From DASRHT01 sp035650355 (GTDB taxonomy: Bacteria > Chloroflexota > Ktedonobacteria > Ktedonobacterales > Ktedonobacteraceae), in assembly GCA_035650355.1 (NCBI GenBank), contig DASRHT010000065.1, forward strand, positions 1 to 64,000: a DNA stretch of 64,000 bases, written 5' to 3'. Made by a program: the position numbers and the translations under genes. The notes under the pieces are model-generated. The model ran no database searches, was not told where the DNA came from, and saw nothing but the letters and a program-made list of their open reading frames with translations. Positions 8,902 through 17,909 of the stretch are shown here, piece by piece. The number at the start of each line of letters is the position of its first letter. Within the stretch, counting starts at the first letter, position 1.

Positions 8902-10804
8902 TCAACGAGTCCTGTACTCATCTGCTGACACCTCCGCTCCATGAGCCTTCCATCCTGACGAAGGGACATACAGCAACGATTGCGCTGCCACATACTGCGC
9001 CACCGTCTGCTCCGTGATCATGCCTTCGCGCGAGAAAAAATAGAAGGTCTCCCAGCCGGGTGCCCGTCTTGCCGAGCCCTGCCTGCGGGACAGCAGCAGA
9101 ACCACCGCACAGCCAAGGCCCACCGTCGGAAAGAGGGCCGCCAGCCCCCAGACGGTGGTATAGGCATGCACCGTTTGGACCTCAAAGACGTGCTCCATCT
9201 GCTGGCCCAGGACGACCAGCTCGCCCTTGAACGGCTGCCATGTGGGGTGATCATCCGTCATCTGCATCAGATCACGCGCACTCGGAGCGTGCTGCATCTG
9301 AGAAGGAAACAACTCCGTCACCACAGCCTGACGCAGGGCTCCAGGCAAACGATCATCCGCCTGCACCAGTGCCATCGCATCATAGCGGGCAGTGTGCAGC
9401 CGCTGAGGCAGTTGCCCGGAAAATACTCCCACCAGCAGCGCGACCCCTAGCACAATCCCGATCTGCCGGAAGGTCGTGAGCGTGCCACTGGCCGCTCCCA
9501 GGTGCTCCGCTGGCACCTCAGAGAGCTACCGCCGGAAAGCTGGCAAGGCAAACGCCAATGCCTGCCCCGAAGAGGGCTTCTCGCCACAACGTATCCAGCC
9601 ACGTCGTCTGCATCGTCATCGGCCACAACAGCAGTAAGCCCAGGGCCATCAAGCCGAGCCCAAGCAGAGAGCGCAACCGCAGAGATAGCCTCCGTCCCAT
9701 GAGGCTGAGCAGATGGGGAAAGAGAAAAGCTGTGAGGGTCACTGGAAGCGTCGCTTGCGCCGTCGCCAGCACCGTTGCTCCTCGGGCATTGAGGAAGTAC
9801 AGCGAGAGCAAGAGCAAGCCCCCTTGTAAGGCCATGCTATAGAGCAGCGTCGCCAGATTGGCCAGACGAAAGCCTGTTGAGCCAAATAAGCGCAGATCCA
9901 GCAGCGGCGAAGGGTGTTGCCGTTCCAGCATCACAAAAAGGACCAGACCAAGTACCGCAGCCTCAAAAAGGGCCAGGATCGCAGGCGAGGTCCATCCCCA
10001 TGAACTGCCTTCAATGATGGCCAGCACCAGACTCACCAGAGCCAGCAACAGGACCAGCAGCCCCCATCCATCCAGATGCGCATGGCTTGTACGTGCTTTC
10101 GTTTCAAGCACGAAGCAGCTCACTGAGATCAATCCCGCCAGACAACATGGCACGTTGGCAAAGAAAATGGAGCGCCACCCGAACAGCGGCACAAGCAGCC
10201 CTCCCACCAGCGGACCCGTCGCCGCCGCGATGGCATTGAGTGATCCAAAGAGGCCAAGAGCAAGACTGCGTTGTTCTTTCGGGAAGAGTACCTGCACCAG
10301 CGCGAACCCCAGCGCGCTCACGAAGGCCGCGCCCACCGCTTGCACCGCGCGAGCAATGAGCAGCCACCACAGTGAGAGCGAGAGCCCACAGAGGAGGGAA
10401 CCCACCAGAAAGAGGAGCAACCCCAGCAACGTCAACCGTTTGCGTCCCCACAGATCAGCCAGCCGTCCCGCCGGAACCAGACAGATCGCAAACAGCAGGT
10501 TGTAGAGGTGTAAGACCCAACTGACCGTGGACAAGTCCGTCTGCCAGGACTGTTGCAGCATCGGCAGGGTCACGTTGACCATCGACGTATCCAGGATAGC
10601 CACGAAGGCCCCAAAGCCCAGCGAGAGCAACGCCAGCCAGGGATGGCTTGATCGAGCGCTCACGGTCGCCCGTGAGACAGCAGCAGGCATGGTCCCACGA
10701 AGGGGCGAAGCAAGTCGCTGGGAAATAGGCGACCGTGCTGCAATGTGTGGCCTCATAGCAGCCGTTCTTTTTGTGCTCAACGGTCGAGCATCCATCGCAT
10801 ACAT
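8902..10804 (-). pseudogene. DHA2-type MFS drug exporter, interrupted by a frameshift
   Basis: The protein starts at ATG 10804 (AAAGGGA seven bases upstream) and shows the 14-helix drug:H+ antiporter pattern: 'LDTSMVNVTLPMLQQSW' in helix 1, 'GRLADLWGRKRLTLLGL' as motif A, 'AIAAATGPLVGGLL' as motif C. The first frame stops at 9518 after 'ASFPAVAL'. The next frame continues without loss as 'EVPAEHLGAASGTLTTFRQI', a well-known DHA2 motif, and runs to 8902. A single extra or missing base near 9520 therefore splits an otherwise full-length transporter. It is the first gene of the operon with the pseudo-amidotransferase and the MMPL fusion. It may be a true pseudogene or an assembly error; the remaining sequence is not otherwise degraded. 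Confidence 0.75.
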
Positions 10805-10807
10805 CAC

Positions 10808-11275
10808 GATCCCTTTCTTCTCTTCTTGCCAGATATCTCATCCATGCATCTGCCAGCACGTTGCCCATTATCCAAACGGATCTCTGGGGAAAGGCAACGC
10901 CACCGACACGAGAAGGAGTATAGCCGCACAAGTGGGGCAGCACGAGGGCAGGGTAGGGAGAGGCAGGGGCAGATCCCGCGCTCACACATGTGTTTGTCTT
11001 CCTCCAAAGCTCATATGACAAAAGACGCGTCTTTTTTCTTGTAAAGTGAGCAAAAACTGCGAAAGCCCGTACCACTCAATAAACTCTCCACCGACGTCTA
11101 CCAGCATCTCTCAGTATCTACCCACTACCTACCCCTACCCTTCCAGCCCGGTACCGCCGTGCTGCCAGGACGAAGCAGATACTATAGCAGCAGAGCAGCG
11201 CGTTTCTCAAAAAATTTTGCCTTGCTTGTATCGCTGAGGATGCATACGAGCAAGCTTGGAGGAAAGGACGACCCT
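10808..11275. other. intergenic region with a 16-base perfect palindrome
   Basis: This gap lies between the divergent MFS and excisionase genes. The clearest feature is the perfect palindrome AAAAGACGCGTCTTTT at 11020-11035, placed in an A/T-rich stretch about 215 bases upstream of the MFS start. It could be a repressor operator for the exporter operon, as TetR-type sites often are, but no regulator gene is adjacent. No convincing ORF was found. Confidence 0.4.
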
Positions 11276-11488
11276 ATGCAACCAGATCAAACTGTTCCTT
11301 CTCAGCAATTATTGTTGACCATTCCTCAAACAGCAAAACGCTTAGGCATCTCGCGCGCAATGGTCTATTCTCTGATCGCAAAGAGAAAAGGACCACCGGT
11401 TATTCGGTTGGGAAGGGCTATACGAGTGCCGGTTGATTCTTTACAGGAGTGGATTAAAGAGCAGGAACAAGAACAGGCGTCAATCTGA
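11276..11488 (+). CDS. AlpA/excisionase-like helix-turn-helix protein
   Basis: A 70-residue protein with ATG at 11276 and GGAGGAAAGGA upstream. Residues 16-60 read 'LTIPQTAKRLGISRAMVYSL' and 'GPPVIRLGRAIRVPVDSLQE', the HTH_17 fold of excisionases and AlpA-type activators (recognition helix 'SRAMVYSLIAKRK', wing 'IRLGRAIRVP'). Such proteins bend DNA and direct the integrase toward excision, or activate integrase expression. It lies about 200 bases upstream of the tyrosine recombinase on the same strand, the usual xis-int order of small integrative elements. Confidence 0.8.
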   Translation: MQPDQTVPSQQLLLTIPQTAKRLGISRAMVYSLIAKRKGPPVIRLGRAIRVPVDSLQEWIKEQEQEQASI

Positions 11489-11694
11489 AAATCACCTCAG
11501 CATGAGGTACATTGGGCTGAACATAGAATTCCCTCGTCGTCGAAGAGGCAGGGGCACGGCACGACCACATTTTTCATGATCAGGTGCTGATCATTTTCCA
11601 AAAGTACTTTTGTTTCAAACGAGCCAAACGATATGATATGATGCATGTGTCTGCTAGAGAGATAGCTGGGCACATGAAAAAAGGAGTGCCCTTT

Positions 11695-12830
11695 ATGGCA
11701 AAACGCGGACATGGTGAAGGCTCCATCTACTGGCGTAAAGACGGCAGATGGACAGCAGAAATCTCCCTCGAAGGAGGAAAAAGCAAATTCCTCTACGGAA
11801 AAACCAGAAAGGAGGTGCAAGAAAAGCTCAAAACGGCATTATATGAACAACAACGAGGCGTCTTGGTTACAGGGCCACAACAAAAAGTCGGACAGTTTCT
11901 CACGCATTGGTTGGAGAACGTACATAAACACAGTATTCGCGCTCGAACCTATGAACGCTATGAGGAAATTATACGGCTCCATCTGCTCCCAGGCATCGGG
12001 CATCACCAGTTCCAAAAACTTTCGCCACAACATCTGCAGTCGTTTTATACCAGGAAATTAGAGGAGGGCCTTTCACCCACAACGGTGCTTAACCTGCATA
12101 ATGTTTTACACAGAGCTCTGAAAACAGCGGTCCGGTGGAATCTTCTAGCGCGCAATCCCTGTGATCTGGCCTCGCCTCCCAGGAGAAAGCGATTTGAAAT
12201 TCATCCGCTCAACATGCAGCAGATTCACCAACTGCTAGCCGCAGCGCAGGGACACCGACTGGAGGCACTGTTTATTCTTGCGCTCGCCACAGGAATGCGG
12301 AGAGGCGAACTGCTCGCGCTCAAGTGGGGTGATCTGGATCTGCAACAAGGCACATTACAGGTCAAGCGCATTCTTAGCAGAATCCCGAGCAAACTTCCAG
12401 GGAAAGGCTTTGAGGAAACGGAGCCAAAAACAGACAAGGGACGACGCAACATCCTGCTCCCTTCTTTTGCTGTAGAGGCTCTTCAGCAGCATCGGCAGCG
12501 GCAGCTTGAAGCGAAACTCAAGGCAGGTCCGATATGGCAAGATCATGATTACGTATTCTGTACGTCCATTGGAACGCATCTTAACCCTACGAGGGATGTT
12601 CTTGACGTCCTCAAATCTTTTTGAAGAAAGCGGGACTCCCCAATATTCGTTTCCATGATTTGCGCCATAGTTCTGCGACGATGCTTTTAGGGATGAAAGT
12701 GCATCCAAAGATTGTCCAGGAGCTTTTAGGCCACAGCCAGATTAGCATGACGATGGACATCTATTCGCATGTGTTACCATCGATGCAAGAGGAGGTAATG
12801 CAAAAGATCAATCAAGCGTTTCAGGGATAA
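11695..12830 (+). pseudogene. tyrosine recombinase (phage-type integrase) with a frameshift
   Basis: The ATG at 11695 follows AAAAAAGGAG. The N-terminal Arm/AP2-like region ('GHGEGSIYWRKDGRWTAEIS') is followed by a SAM-like core-binding domain and the catalytic domain. The first catalytic Arg is in 'ATGMRRGELLALKWGD'. The frame ends at 12624 after 'LDVLKSF', and the next frame continues 'KKAGLPNIRFHDLRHSSATM', then 'ELLGHSQISMTMDIYSHV' with the HxLRH, GH and the Tyr nucleophile. Adding one T to the T5 run near 12615 restores one protein of about 378 residues. It stands next to an excisionase-like gene and a possible tRNA-end attachment site, so it is an integrase for a small element. Activity depends on whether the indel is real. 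Confidence 0.8.
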
Positions 12831-12931
12831 AGGAGTATTTCCTGTCAACATTCCTGTCAAGCTACTCTGGCAGCGAGGAATATATGCGATAAAGCGGGGA
12901 ATAAAGCCAGATGAGGAGAAGGAACGGTACG

Positions 12932-12958
12932 CAGAGGGTTCAGATCCCCCCTTCGGCA
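12932..12958 (+). other. possible attachment site: tRNA 3'-end-like fragment
   Basis: Shortly after the integrase there is a stretch that looks like the 3' end of a tRNA: a GAGGG / CCCCC T-stem with one mismatch around the loop TTCAGAT, then CTTCGGC as a 7-base acceptor strand and a discriminator A. The anticodon and D arms are absent, so it is not a working tRNA gene. Integrases often insert at tRNA 3' ends and leave such a fragment. A strong hairpin terminator follows directly, as after real tRNA genes. The second copy was not found in the window. Confidence 0.35.
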
Positions 12959-12968
12959 TTTACACTAT

Positions 12969-13004
12969 AACTAGGAAGCCACTTCATAAACTGGCTTCCT
13001 AGTT
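12969..13004. terminator. hairpin terminator after the integrase/tRNA fragment
   Basis: A perfect 13-base stem (AACTAGGAAGCCA with TGGCTTCCTAGTT) and a 10-base loop, followed by T-rich sequence. It would end transcription from the left and could also serve the minus strand. Confidence 0.65.
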
Positions 13005-13092
13005 TGCTTTATGAACACCCCTTACTTTTCACTTTTGGGCAAAAAGCAGAGGTGAAGGCAAAACCGCGAAATCTGTCGGGATTTCGATCTCC

Positions 13093-13401
13093 TTGTATCT
13101 CTACAGCCTCAGAGACATGATAGACCCCTACCCACGACGGGTCAAAAGCGATGGGCGGGTGCTGGTCGATAGCACTGCGTACTATGTGAAGAAAGAACTG
13201 GCAGGGCAACAGATCATTCTGCGCATCAAGGCAGCTACCCGCTTCTTTGAGGTCCTGCTGGGCGAGCAGAAGGTCAAGGAGCTTGTCGGGAAGCCGATGG
13301 CACTGGACGACTATATTGAGATCATGAGCCAACGAGCCCGTTCCGAAGAGCGGCAGCGGCGCATGAAGCGATACCAGCAACGGCTACAGCAGTCGAGCTA
13401 G
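13093..13401 (+). pseudogene. C-terminal fragment of an integrase-core transposase
   Basis: The 102-residue frame reads 'VKSDGRVLVDSTAYYVKKEL' then AGQQIILRI, and ends in 'RSEERQRRMKRYQQR'. This beta-barrel-like tail ('DG.V.VDG.YYVGR.LAGQ.V.L') is found after the DDE domain in IS481/IS21-like transposases. The DDE core is missing, so this is a dead remnant. It lies just outside the integrase/attachment region and convergent to the R2lox gene. Confidence 0.45.
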
Positions 13402-13511
13402 CCGACCAGACACCAATTCGGGCGATGGGGCAGGGCAGCGATGAAAAATGGGCCAACTGCTTGCGCCGCCTGGCCCATTTCAGTTCATGTACGCAAACCA
13501 AGTGAAGACTG

Positions 13512-14426
13512 CTATGCAAGCGCTTCATCAAGATTGTTCGCGATACTATTGATCTCTTCAAGGCTCTGCATACGCGCTTTTTGCAAGCGCGCGAAGCGTT
13601 TTTGGAACTGGGTGGTGGCGTATTCGTTGAACTCATTGACATCGAGGTCAAAGGCGATGTGTCCCTCGTAGACTTGTGTGTCCAGGTTATTGCTCTCGAT
13701 AACGAGTGGCAGAAGTTCATGCATGCGTGTCTCGAACGCATTCCAGGCGGTATCGCCGTGCTCGGCAACCAGGCGGGAGAGGAAGTAGACGGCGAAGGCG
13801 ATGTGGCGCGATTCGTCGCGTTTGAGATTGGCGACGAATTGTTGCATGCCGGGCATGAGATTGTTGTTCGTCAGCACTTTATGGAAGGCATAGTAACCGG
13901 TCTCGGCCATCACTCCCTCGATCACCATGTTATACGTGGTAGAGGCACGGACCTGGGCCTCCACCGAGGTATCAGTGCGTAACCGATTCATCGCGCCCGG
14001 CAGTTCTTCGTAAAAGATTTTGTTGTAGGCCGCGTTGCCAAAACAGGTTAGATCGCCGTGCTCCTGGGCCACCTCATCCAGAAAGCGGCGGAAGCCTTCG
14101 ACATGCTTGGCCTCTTCCCAGAGAAAGGAGGTCAGGTAGATCTCCTCTTCAATGCGCCCCTCTTCCGCCACGGTCATAATCAGCGGCAAGAGGTCAAGCG
14201 TCACCGACTCTTCTCCCGCTAAAAATTGGGAACAGAGACGTAACAGGTAATCCTTTTCGATCTCTTGCATGCCTTGCCAATCCCGTTTATCCTGGGTAAA
14301 GTCAATATCGAGAGGATTCCAGATTCCCAATTTTTTGGCCTTCTGCCACAGGCGCATGGGTGGCAGTTCGTGGCGGAGTCCTCGCACACTGGTCGTGCTG
14401 AGGGCACGGTTGTTCGTGGTGGACAT
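13512..14426 (-). CDS. R2-like ligand-binding oxidase (R2lox)
   Basis: A 304-residue ferritin-like protein; ATG 14426 has AAGGAG nine bases upstream. All residues that define R2lox are visible: metal ligands Glu72 ('AGEESVTL'), Glu105 and His108 ('EEAKHVEG'), Glu170 ('VIEGVMAETGYY'), Glu205 and His208 ('KRDESRHIAF'). The pair that forms the Val-Tyr ether crosslink in characterised R2lox is Val75 and Tyr165. The numbering is shifted by exactly three from the Geobacillus kaustophilus protein as I recall it. R2lox binds a Mn/Fe centre and a fatty-acid-like ligand; the substrate is unknown. It follows the MFS gene by 153 bases on the same strand, probably under the same promoter and RpiR control. 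The lack of a radical-transfer partner fits R2lox and not ribonucleotide reductase. Confidence 0.85.
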   Translation of the reverse strand: MSTTNNRALSTTSVRGLRHELPPMRLWQKAKKLGIWNPLDIDFTQDKRDWQGMQEIEKDYLLRLCSQFLAGEESVTLDLLPLIMTVAEEGRIEEEIYLTSFLWEEAKHVEGFRRFLDEVAQEHGDLTCFGNAAYNKIFYEELPGAMNRLRTDTSVEAQVRASTTYNMVIEGVMAETGYYAFHKVLTNNNLMPGMQQFVANLKRDESRHIAFAVYFLSRLVAEHGDTAWNAFETRMHELLPLVIESNNLDTQVYEGHIAFDLDVNEFNEYATTQFQKRFARLQKARMQSLEEINSIANNLDEALA

Positions 14427-14579
14427 CGTGATTGACTCCTTCTCTTGTGCTATGGAGAACAAGAAAGCTGATAGGCGTTTCTTTCCGTCTTTGTCATCTA
14501 CCGACTCCCCTGACATTCACGCGAAGCGTACGCATGCCGAGGGAGCCGAAGCAAAGGTACAAGCAACCTTCTCGAAGCA

Positions 14580-15962
14580 TCAATCCTGGCCCGCCACTGG
14601 CTCAGATGTTGGCGCGACCGGGACAGCGATTTGCACGGCGGTAGAAGCGCTCATCGGACGCCAGGTGCCGGAGAGGGTAAAGATCGTTGGCAGGAACACC
14701 GCCGCGCCTACGGCACAGACCCACCACCACGTCGCCCACTGCGACCCATTGAGCGGGTTGACCACCACCACGACAAAGCCCGCGATGGAGAGCACGACGA
14801 CCAGACGCAGAATCGCGCCCTGAATGGCCAGCCCTGTCGCGATCAGCGCGGGATTAATCTCCTCTAAATTTTCCGTAAAGAGTGCCAGCCAGGTCACATA
14901 GCCGACCGCCAGGGAGAAGCCGAAAAGACTGAGGAATACTACCATGAGCGGCCCACTCGTGGGCACCCCAATGCGGCTGATAAAGAGAATCGTCACAATA
15001 ATCGTGGTGATGCCACCCAGGGCCATGAAAGGTTTGCGCGTGTGCAGACGGTCGGAGAAAAAGCCGAAGAGGACAGCCGCGACGACGTTGACCGCCCAGT
15101 AAATACTGACCAGCCCATTGGCCTCAGCTAAACTAAATTTAAAGATGGCATTCAGGTAGAGCGGGAAATAGCCCACGGCGGCATAGTACATGAGCAGGAA
15201 GACACTGATCCCCACCGAACTGATGAGCAGACGAGGCTTGAGCATCTGGCGCCAGGGGTGCCGCAGCGCACCTTCCACATCGATACTGGAGGCGCGGCTC
15301 TCTACTAGCTCTTTCTCTTGCACGGTGTTCATGATCTGGTCGCGCAGGCCGGGCGAAAGTTCACGCAGAAAGAGAAAGCTGAGCAAAAAAATGATCAGGC
15401 CGACAATGCCGCCAATCACGTATTGCGACTGCCAGTTGCCATAGATGGGCAACGTCTGGCTGGCGACGGTCGTGGCCAGAAAACTTCCGCCAACCGGGCC
15501 AACCGTCCAGAAGCCCATGGCCATCGCGCGCCCAAAACGCGGGGAGAAATCGCGCACTAGCGCAGGCGTGGCGATCAGGATGACGCCCTCGACAAAGCCG
15601 AGCACAAAGACGACGAGCAAAAACAGCCCGAGGGTCTGCGTTAGCGGGACAAGAATGGTACCAATGCCAGTGACCAGCAGGCCATACACGATCAGATTAC
15701 TGCGCCCGATACGATCTGAGAGGCTGCCCAGAAGCGTCGCCCCCGCGCCGAGGAGATTGCTGCCCAAGAGGATCAGTACGTACTGCGAGAGATTCATTTT
15801 GAACGTGGTGATGACCAGGGTTGAGACCGAGGGAAGAATGTACGACTCGTAGTAGAGCATGATCGTGGCAACGACGGCCAGCGCGAGATACCAGACGCGT
15901 CTGCCAGTATCAGGATAGTGCTCAAGATAACGGTGACCGGGTCCGATTTGCAAGGTGCTCAT
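14580..15962 (-). CDS. MFS transporter, metabolite:H+ symporter type
   Basis: A 460-residue protein with 12 predicted membrane helices. The loop between helices 2 and 3 carries 'LGSLSDRIGRSNLIVYGL', the MFS motif A, and a second copy 'FGFFSDRLHTRKPFMALGG' marks the second half. A central cytoplasmic loop (about 'LRDQIMNTVQEKELVESR') separates the two six-helix bundles. It belongs to the broad sugar/organic-anion symporter group; the substrate cannot be read from the sequence. It is divergent from an RpiR regulator, whose family usually senses sugar phosphates, so a carbohydrate or sugar acid is a fair guess. R2lox follows downstream. Confidence 0.8.
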   Translation of the reverse strand: MSTLQIGPGHRYLEHYPDTGRRVWYLALAVVATIMLYYESYILPSVSTLVITTFKMNLSQYVLILLGSNLLGAGATLLGSLSDRIGRSNLIVYGLLVTGIGTILVPLTQTLGLFLLVVFVLGFVEGVILIATPALVRDFSPRFGRAMAMGFWTVGPVGGSFLATTVASQTLPIYGNWQSQYVIGGIVGLIIFLLSFLFLRELSPGLRDQIMNTVQEKELVESRASSIDVEGALRHPWRQMLKPRLLISSVGISVFLLMYYAAVGYFPLYLNAIFKFSLAEANGLVSIYWAVNVVAAVLFGFFSDRLHTRKPFMALGGITTIIVTILFISRIGVPTSGPLMVVFLSLFGFSLAVGYVTWLALFTENLEEINPALIATGLAIQGAILRLVVVLSIAGFVVVVVNPLNGSQWATWWWVCAVGAAVFLPTIFTLSGTWRPMSASTAVQIAVPVAPTSEPVAGQD

Positions 15963-16153
15963 AGAACCTCCTGAATACCCGTTGGTTTGTACATCTACGT
16001 GCCAACGTGGTCATGAAACGAGTCTAAAAGAGAGCCGGCAAAGAGAACGAAGAAGCTTGCGTATTTCCTCTGCCATACTGATGCTGGCCGTTCAGCACTT
16101 GTTGACAGAGGCGCGCAGAAGAAGGTGGTGAAACCCTCCCGGATAGTGTTCTC

Positions 16154-16182
16154 ATTATACCAGGAGATTGATAGAATATCAA
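16154..16182 (-). promoter_or_regulatory. promoter of the MFS-R2lox unit
   Basis: On the minus strand TTGATA (16182-16177), a 17-base spacer and TATAAT (16159-16154) form a near-consensus housekeeping promoter. Its -35 box lies inside the palindrome at 16167-16183, so a protein bound there would block it. Confidence 0.6.
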
Positions 16183-16183
16183 T
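16167..16183. promoter_or_regulatory. operator-like palindrome 1 (probable RpiR site)
   Basis: ATTGATA-GAA-TATCAAT is a perfect inverted repeat with 7-base arms. It overlaps the -35 box of the leftward MFS promoter. A related site lies exactly 40 bases away, over the other promoter. Confidence 0.5.
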
Positions 16184-16206
16184 ACATAAAACAAAACAGC
16201 ATAAAA

Positions 16207-16223
16207 ATTGATACTTTATCGTT
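16207..16223. promoter_or_regulatory. operator-like palindrome 2 (probable RpiR site)
   Basis: ATTGATA-CTT-TATCGTT repeats the left arm of site 1 exactly and the right arm with two changes. It touches the -35 box of the rightward RpiR promoter, suggesting autoregulation. Confidence 0.45.
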
Positions 16224-16250
16224 GACTTCTCGTTAACGATCAGGTAGAAT
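16222..16250 (+). promoter_or_regulatory. promoter of the RpiR regulator gene
   Basis: TTGACT (16222-16227), 17 bases, TAGAAT (16245-16250), about 30 bases before the ATG at 16281. It is overlapped at its 5' end by operator-like palindrome 2. Confidence 0.55.
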
Positions 16251-16280
16251 CACAGAAATGACATAAAGCGGAAGGGTGCC

Positions 16281-17300
16281 ATGAAAAAAGAAGATCCGAA
16301 CGAGGGAACGCATCACGGTGAGAGGGAGATCAACCAGAGTCGGTCTGTTGAGCCGGCTCCTCAAGAAAGCGAGGAACTGGGCCAGCCGGTTCGCGAGCCC
16401 TTACATCACCTGCGGCAAAACCTCTCGACGTTCTCACCGGCGGAAAGACAGATTGGAGTCTATGTCCTGGAGCACCCGCGCGAGGTACTTCGTCTCCCAA
16501 CGGATCAACTGGCCAGAGAAATTGGTGTGAGCCAGGGAACACTCTCGAATTTTAGCCAGGCATTGGGTTACAGCGGTTTCAAAGCCTTTCGCCTCGCTCT
16601 AGCCGCGGAAGTCAATACCCCGTTTCATCTGGATCAAACCATCATTGCGCGTGGTGACACCCTGCAAACCATTGCCAACAAAGCGATCAGTGCCAATGTC
16701 GATGCGCTCCTGACCACCCTGCGCAGCCTGGAGATGAGTGAGATCGAGAAAACTATCGAGGCTGTCCAGCAGGCCCGGCGCGTCGATCTATACGCTAATG
16801 GGATCTCATCATCGGTCGCCCTCGACGCTTTCAACCGTTTTCTGACCATGGGCCTCTCCGTGAGCTGGCTCCCTGATATTGCAAATCAATTGGCATCGGC
16901 CTCGTTGCTGACCGTTCAGGATGTGGCGCTGGCATTCTCGTACGCTGGCGAAACCAGAGCCACCGTGAAAGCCATGAGTCTGGCGCATCAGCAGGGCGCG
17001 ACAACCATCGCAGTGACGTCCAATCCGCACTCCTCACTTGCTCGCTATGCTGATATTAAACTGGTCGTAACCCCACGCGAGCCAATAACCTTTCACCAGA
17101 ATTTGCGGATTTCCGCTCGGATCGCGATGCTTGCTCTGGTGGATATCATCGCTCTGGGACTCTTCAATTCCCTGGATGACGCCTCGCTGGCAAAAATGGC
17201 AAGCATTCTGCACCTCTACGGTCGGGGAAATGAACCCCAAACCACTCCGGCGCGTGAGGCAGGGCAATCATCACTCGTTGACAAGCAAGAAGAAAGGTGA
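16281..17300 (+). CDS. MurR/RpiR family transcriptional regulator
   Basis: A 339-residue protein; ATG 16281 follows GGAAGGGTGCC. Residues about 40-115 form the HTH_6 domain ('FSPAERQIGVYVLEHPREVL', 'LAREIGVSQGTLSNFSQALG', 'YSGFKAFRLAL'). Residues about 155-290 form a SIS domain ('ARRVDLYANGISSSVALDAF', 'DVALAFSYAGETRATVKAM', 'GATTIAVTSNPHSSLARYAD'), which in this family binds phosphosugars. It is divergent from the MFS-R2lox unit, and two matching palindromes lie over the two promoters, so it probably represses both itself and the transporter until its sugar ligand appears. The 40-residue N-terminal extension is charged and probably disordered. Confidence 0.85.
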   Translation: MKKEDPNEGTHHGEREINQSRSVEPAPQESEELGQPVREPLHHLRQNLSTFSPAERQIGVYVLEHPREVLRLPTDQLAREIGVSQGTLSNFSQALGYSGFKAFRLALAAEVNTPFHLDQTIIARGDTLQTIANKAISANVDALLTTLRSLEMSEIEKTIEAVQQARRVDLYANGISSSVALDAFNRFLTMGLSVSWLPDIANQLASASLLTVQDVALAFSYAGETRATVKAMSLAHQQGATTIAVTSNPHSSLARYADIKLVVTPREPITFHQNLRISARIAMLALVDIIALGLFNSLDDASLAKMASILHLYGRGNEPQTTPAREAGQSSLVDKQEER

Positions 17301-17474
17301 AACAGTATGGCAGAGAGACTGAATGGCTCCCTCCTCGCCCTTTTGAGCGCGATACGTACGCTACTCGCAGAGCCGCGAAGGGTGAACACTGTCAACGTCA
17401 AGGGAGAGACGCAGATTGCATAGGTGCCCACCTCCTTAGGGTGGATGGGGTCAACGAAAGTTGAAATGCTTGTC

Positions 17475-17831
17475 TTATGGCTCTTGCTGTAATCGTCGTC
17501 GCCGTTGCTCAGGACTCCAGCGGGTCAGGCTAAAGATTTCTCCTTCATTCTTTGGCTCATAGTAGACCGTTGCCAGGTCAAAGTCTGTCACGAAATCGAA
17601 GGTCACATAATCAGGACTGGATGCACATTGCAACCATTCCGCCAGCTTTTTTTGAGCACAACTTTCACAGAGGTAACTGAAGCATGAGCGATTCTGTTCA
17701 TCGCGGTATTCATATTCGAAGATGGGTACCGCTTGTTTGCAGCGTCCACAGATGCGGTCCCATGACTCTTCCCCCGCACGCGTATACCGTCTGAGACTCC
17801 AGACGAGTCTTCCTGTTGGTATTCTGCTCAT
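17475..17831 (-). CDS. small CxxC protein of unknown function
   Basis: A 118-residue protein read from ATG 17831, with AAGGGAAG upstream. Two cysteine pairs, 'RICGRCKQAVP' and 'YLCESCAQKKL', are about 30 residues apart and suggest one treble-clef or ribbon zinc site. The C-terminal half is acidic and aromatic ('YVTFDFVTDFDLATVYYEP') and ends in a basic 'RRRRLQQEP'. No family is recognised. It is separated from the upstream gene on the same strand by a strong hairpin, so it probably has its own transcript. Confidence 0.55.
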   Translation of the reverse strand: MSRIPTGRLVWSLRRYTRAGEESWDRICGRCKQAVPIFEYEYRDEQNRSCFSYLCESCAQKKLAEWLQCASSPDYVTFDFVTDFDLATVYYEPKNEGEIFSLTRWSPEQRRRRLQQEP

Positions 17832-17854
17832 TGCAGTCTTCCCTTTCTGAAGGG

Positions 17855-17895
17855 AAAAGGCGTGCTTACCCCATCTTCTCCAAAGCACGCCTTTT
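17855..17895. terminator. hairpin terminator between two small genes
   Basis: A perfect 13-base stem, AAAAGGCGTGCTT with AAGCACGCCTTTT, around a 15-base loop, with T/A runs on both sides. On the minus strand it lies after the 103-residue gene and before the CxxC gene. Confidence 0.6.
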
Positions 17896-17909
17896 CTTGC
17901 AGCAGACAG

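Noticed and set aside
12932..12958. intact tRNA gene
   Set aside because: Only a T-arm-like and acceptor-like 3' part is present; no anticodon or D arm could be folded upstream.
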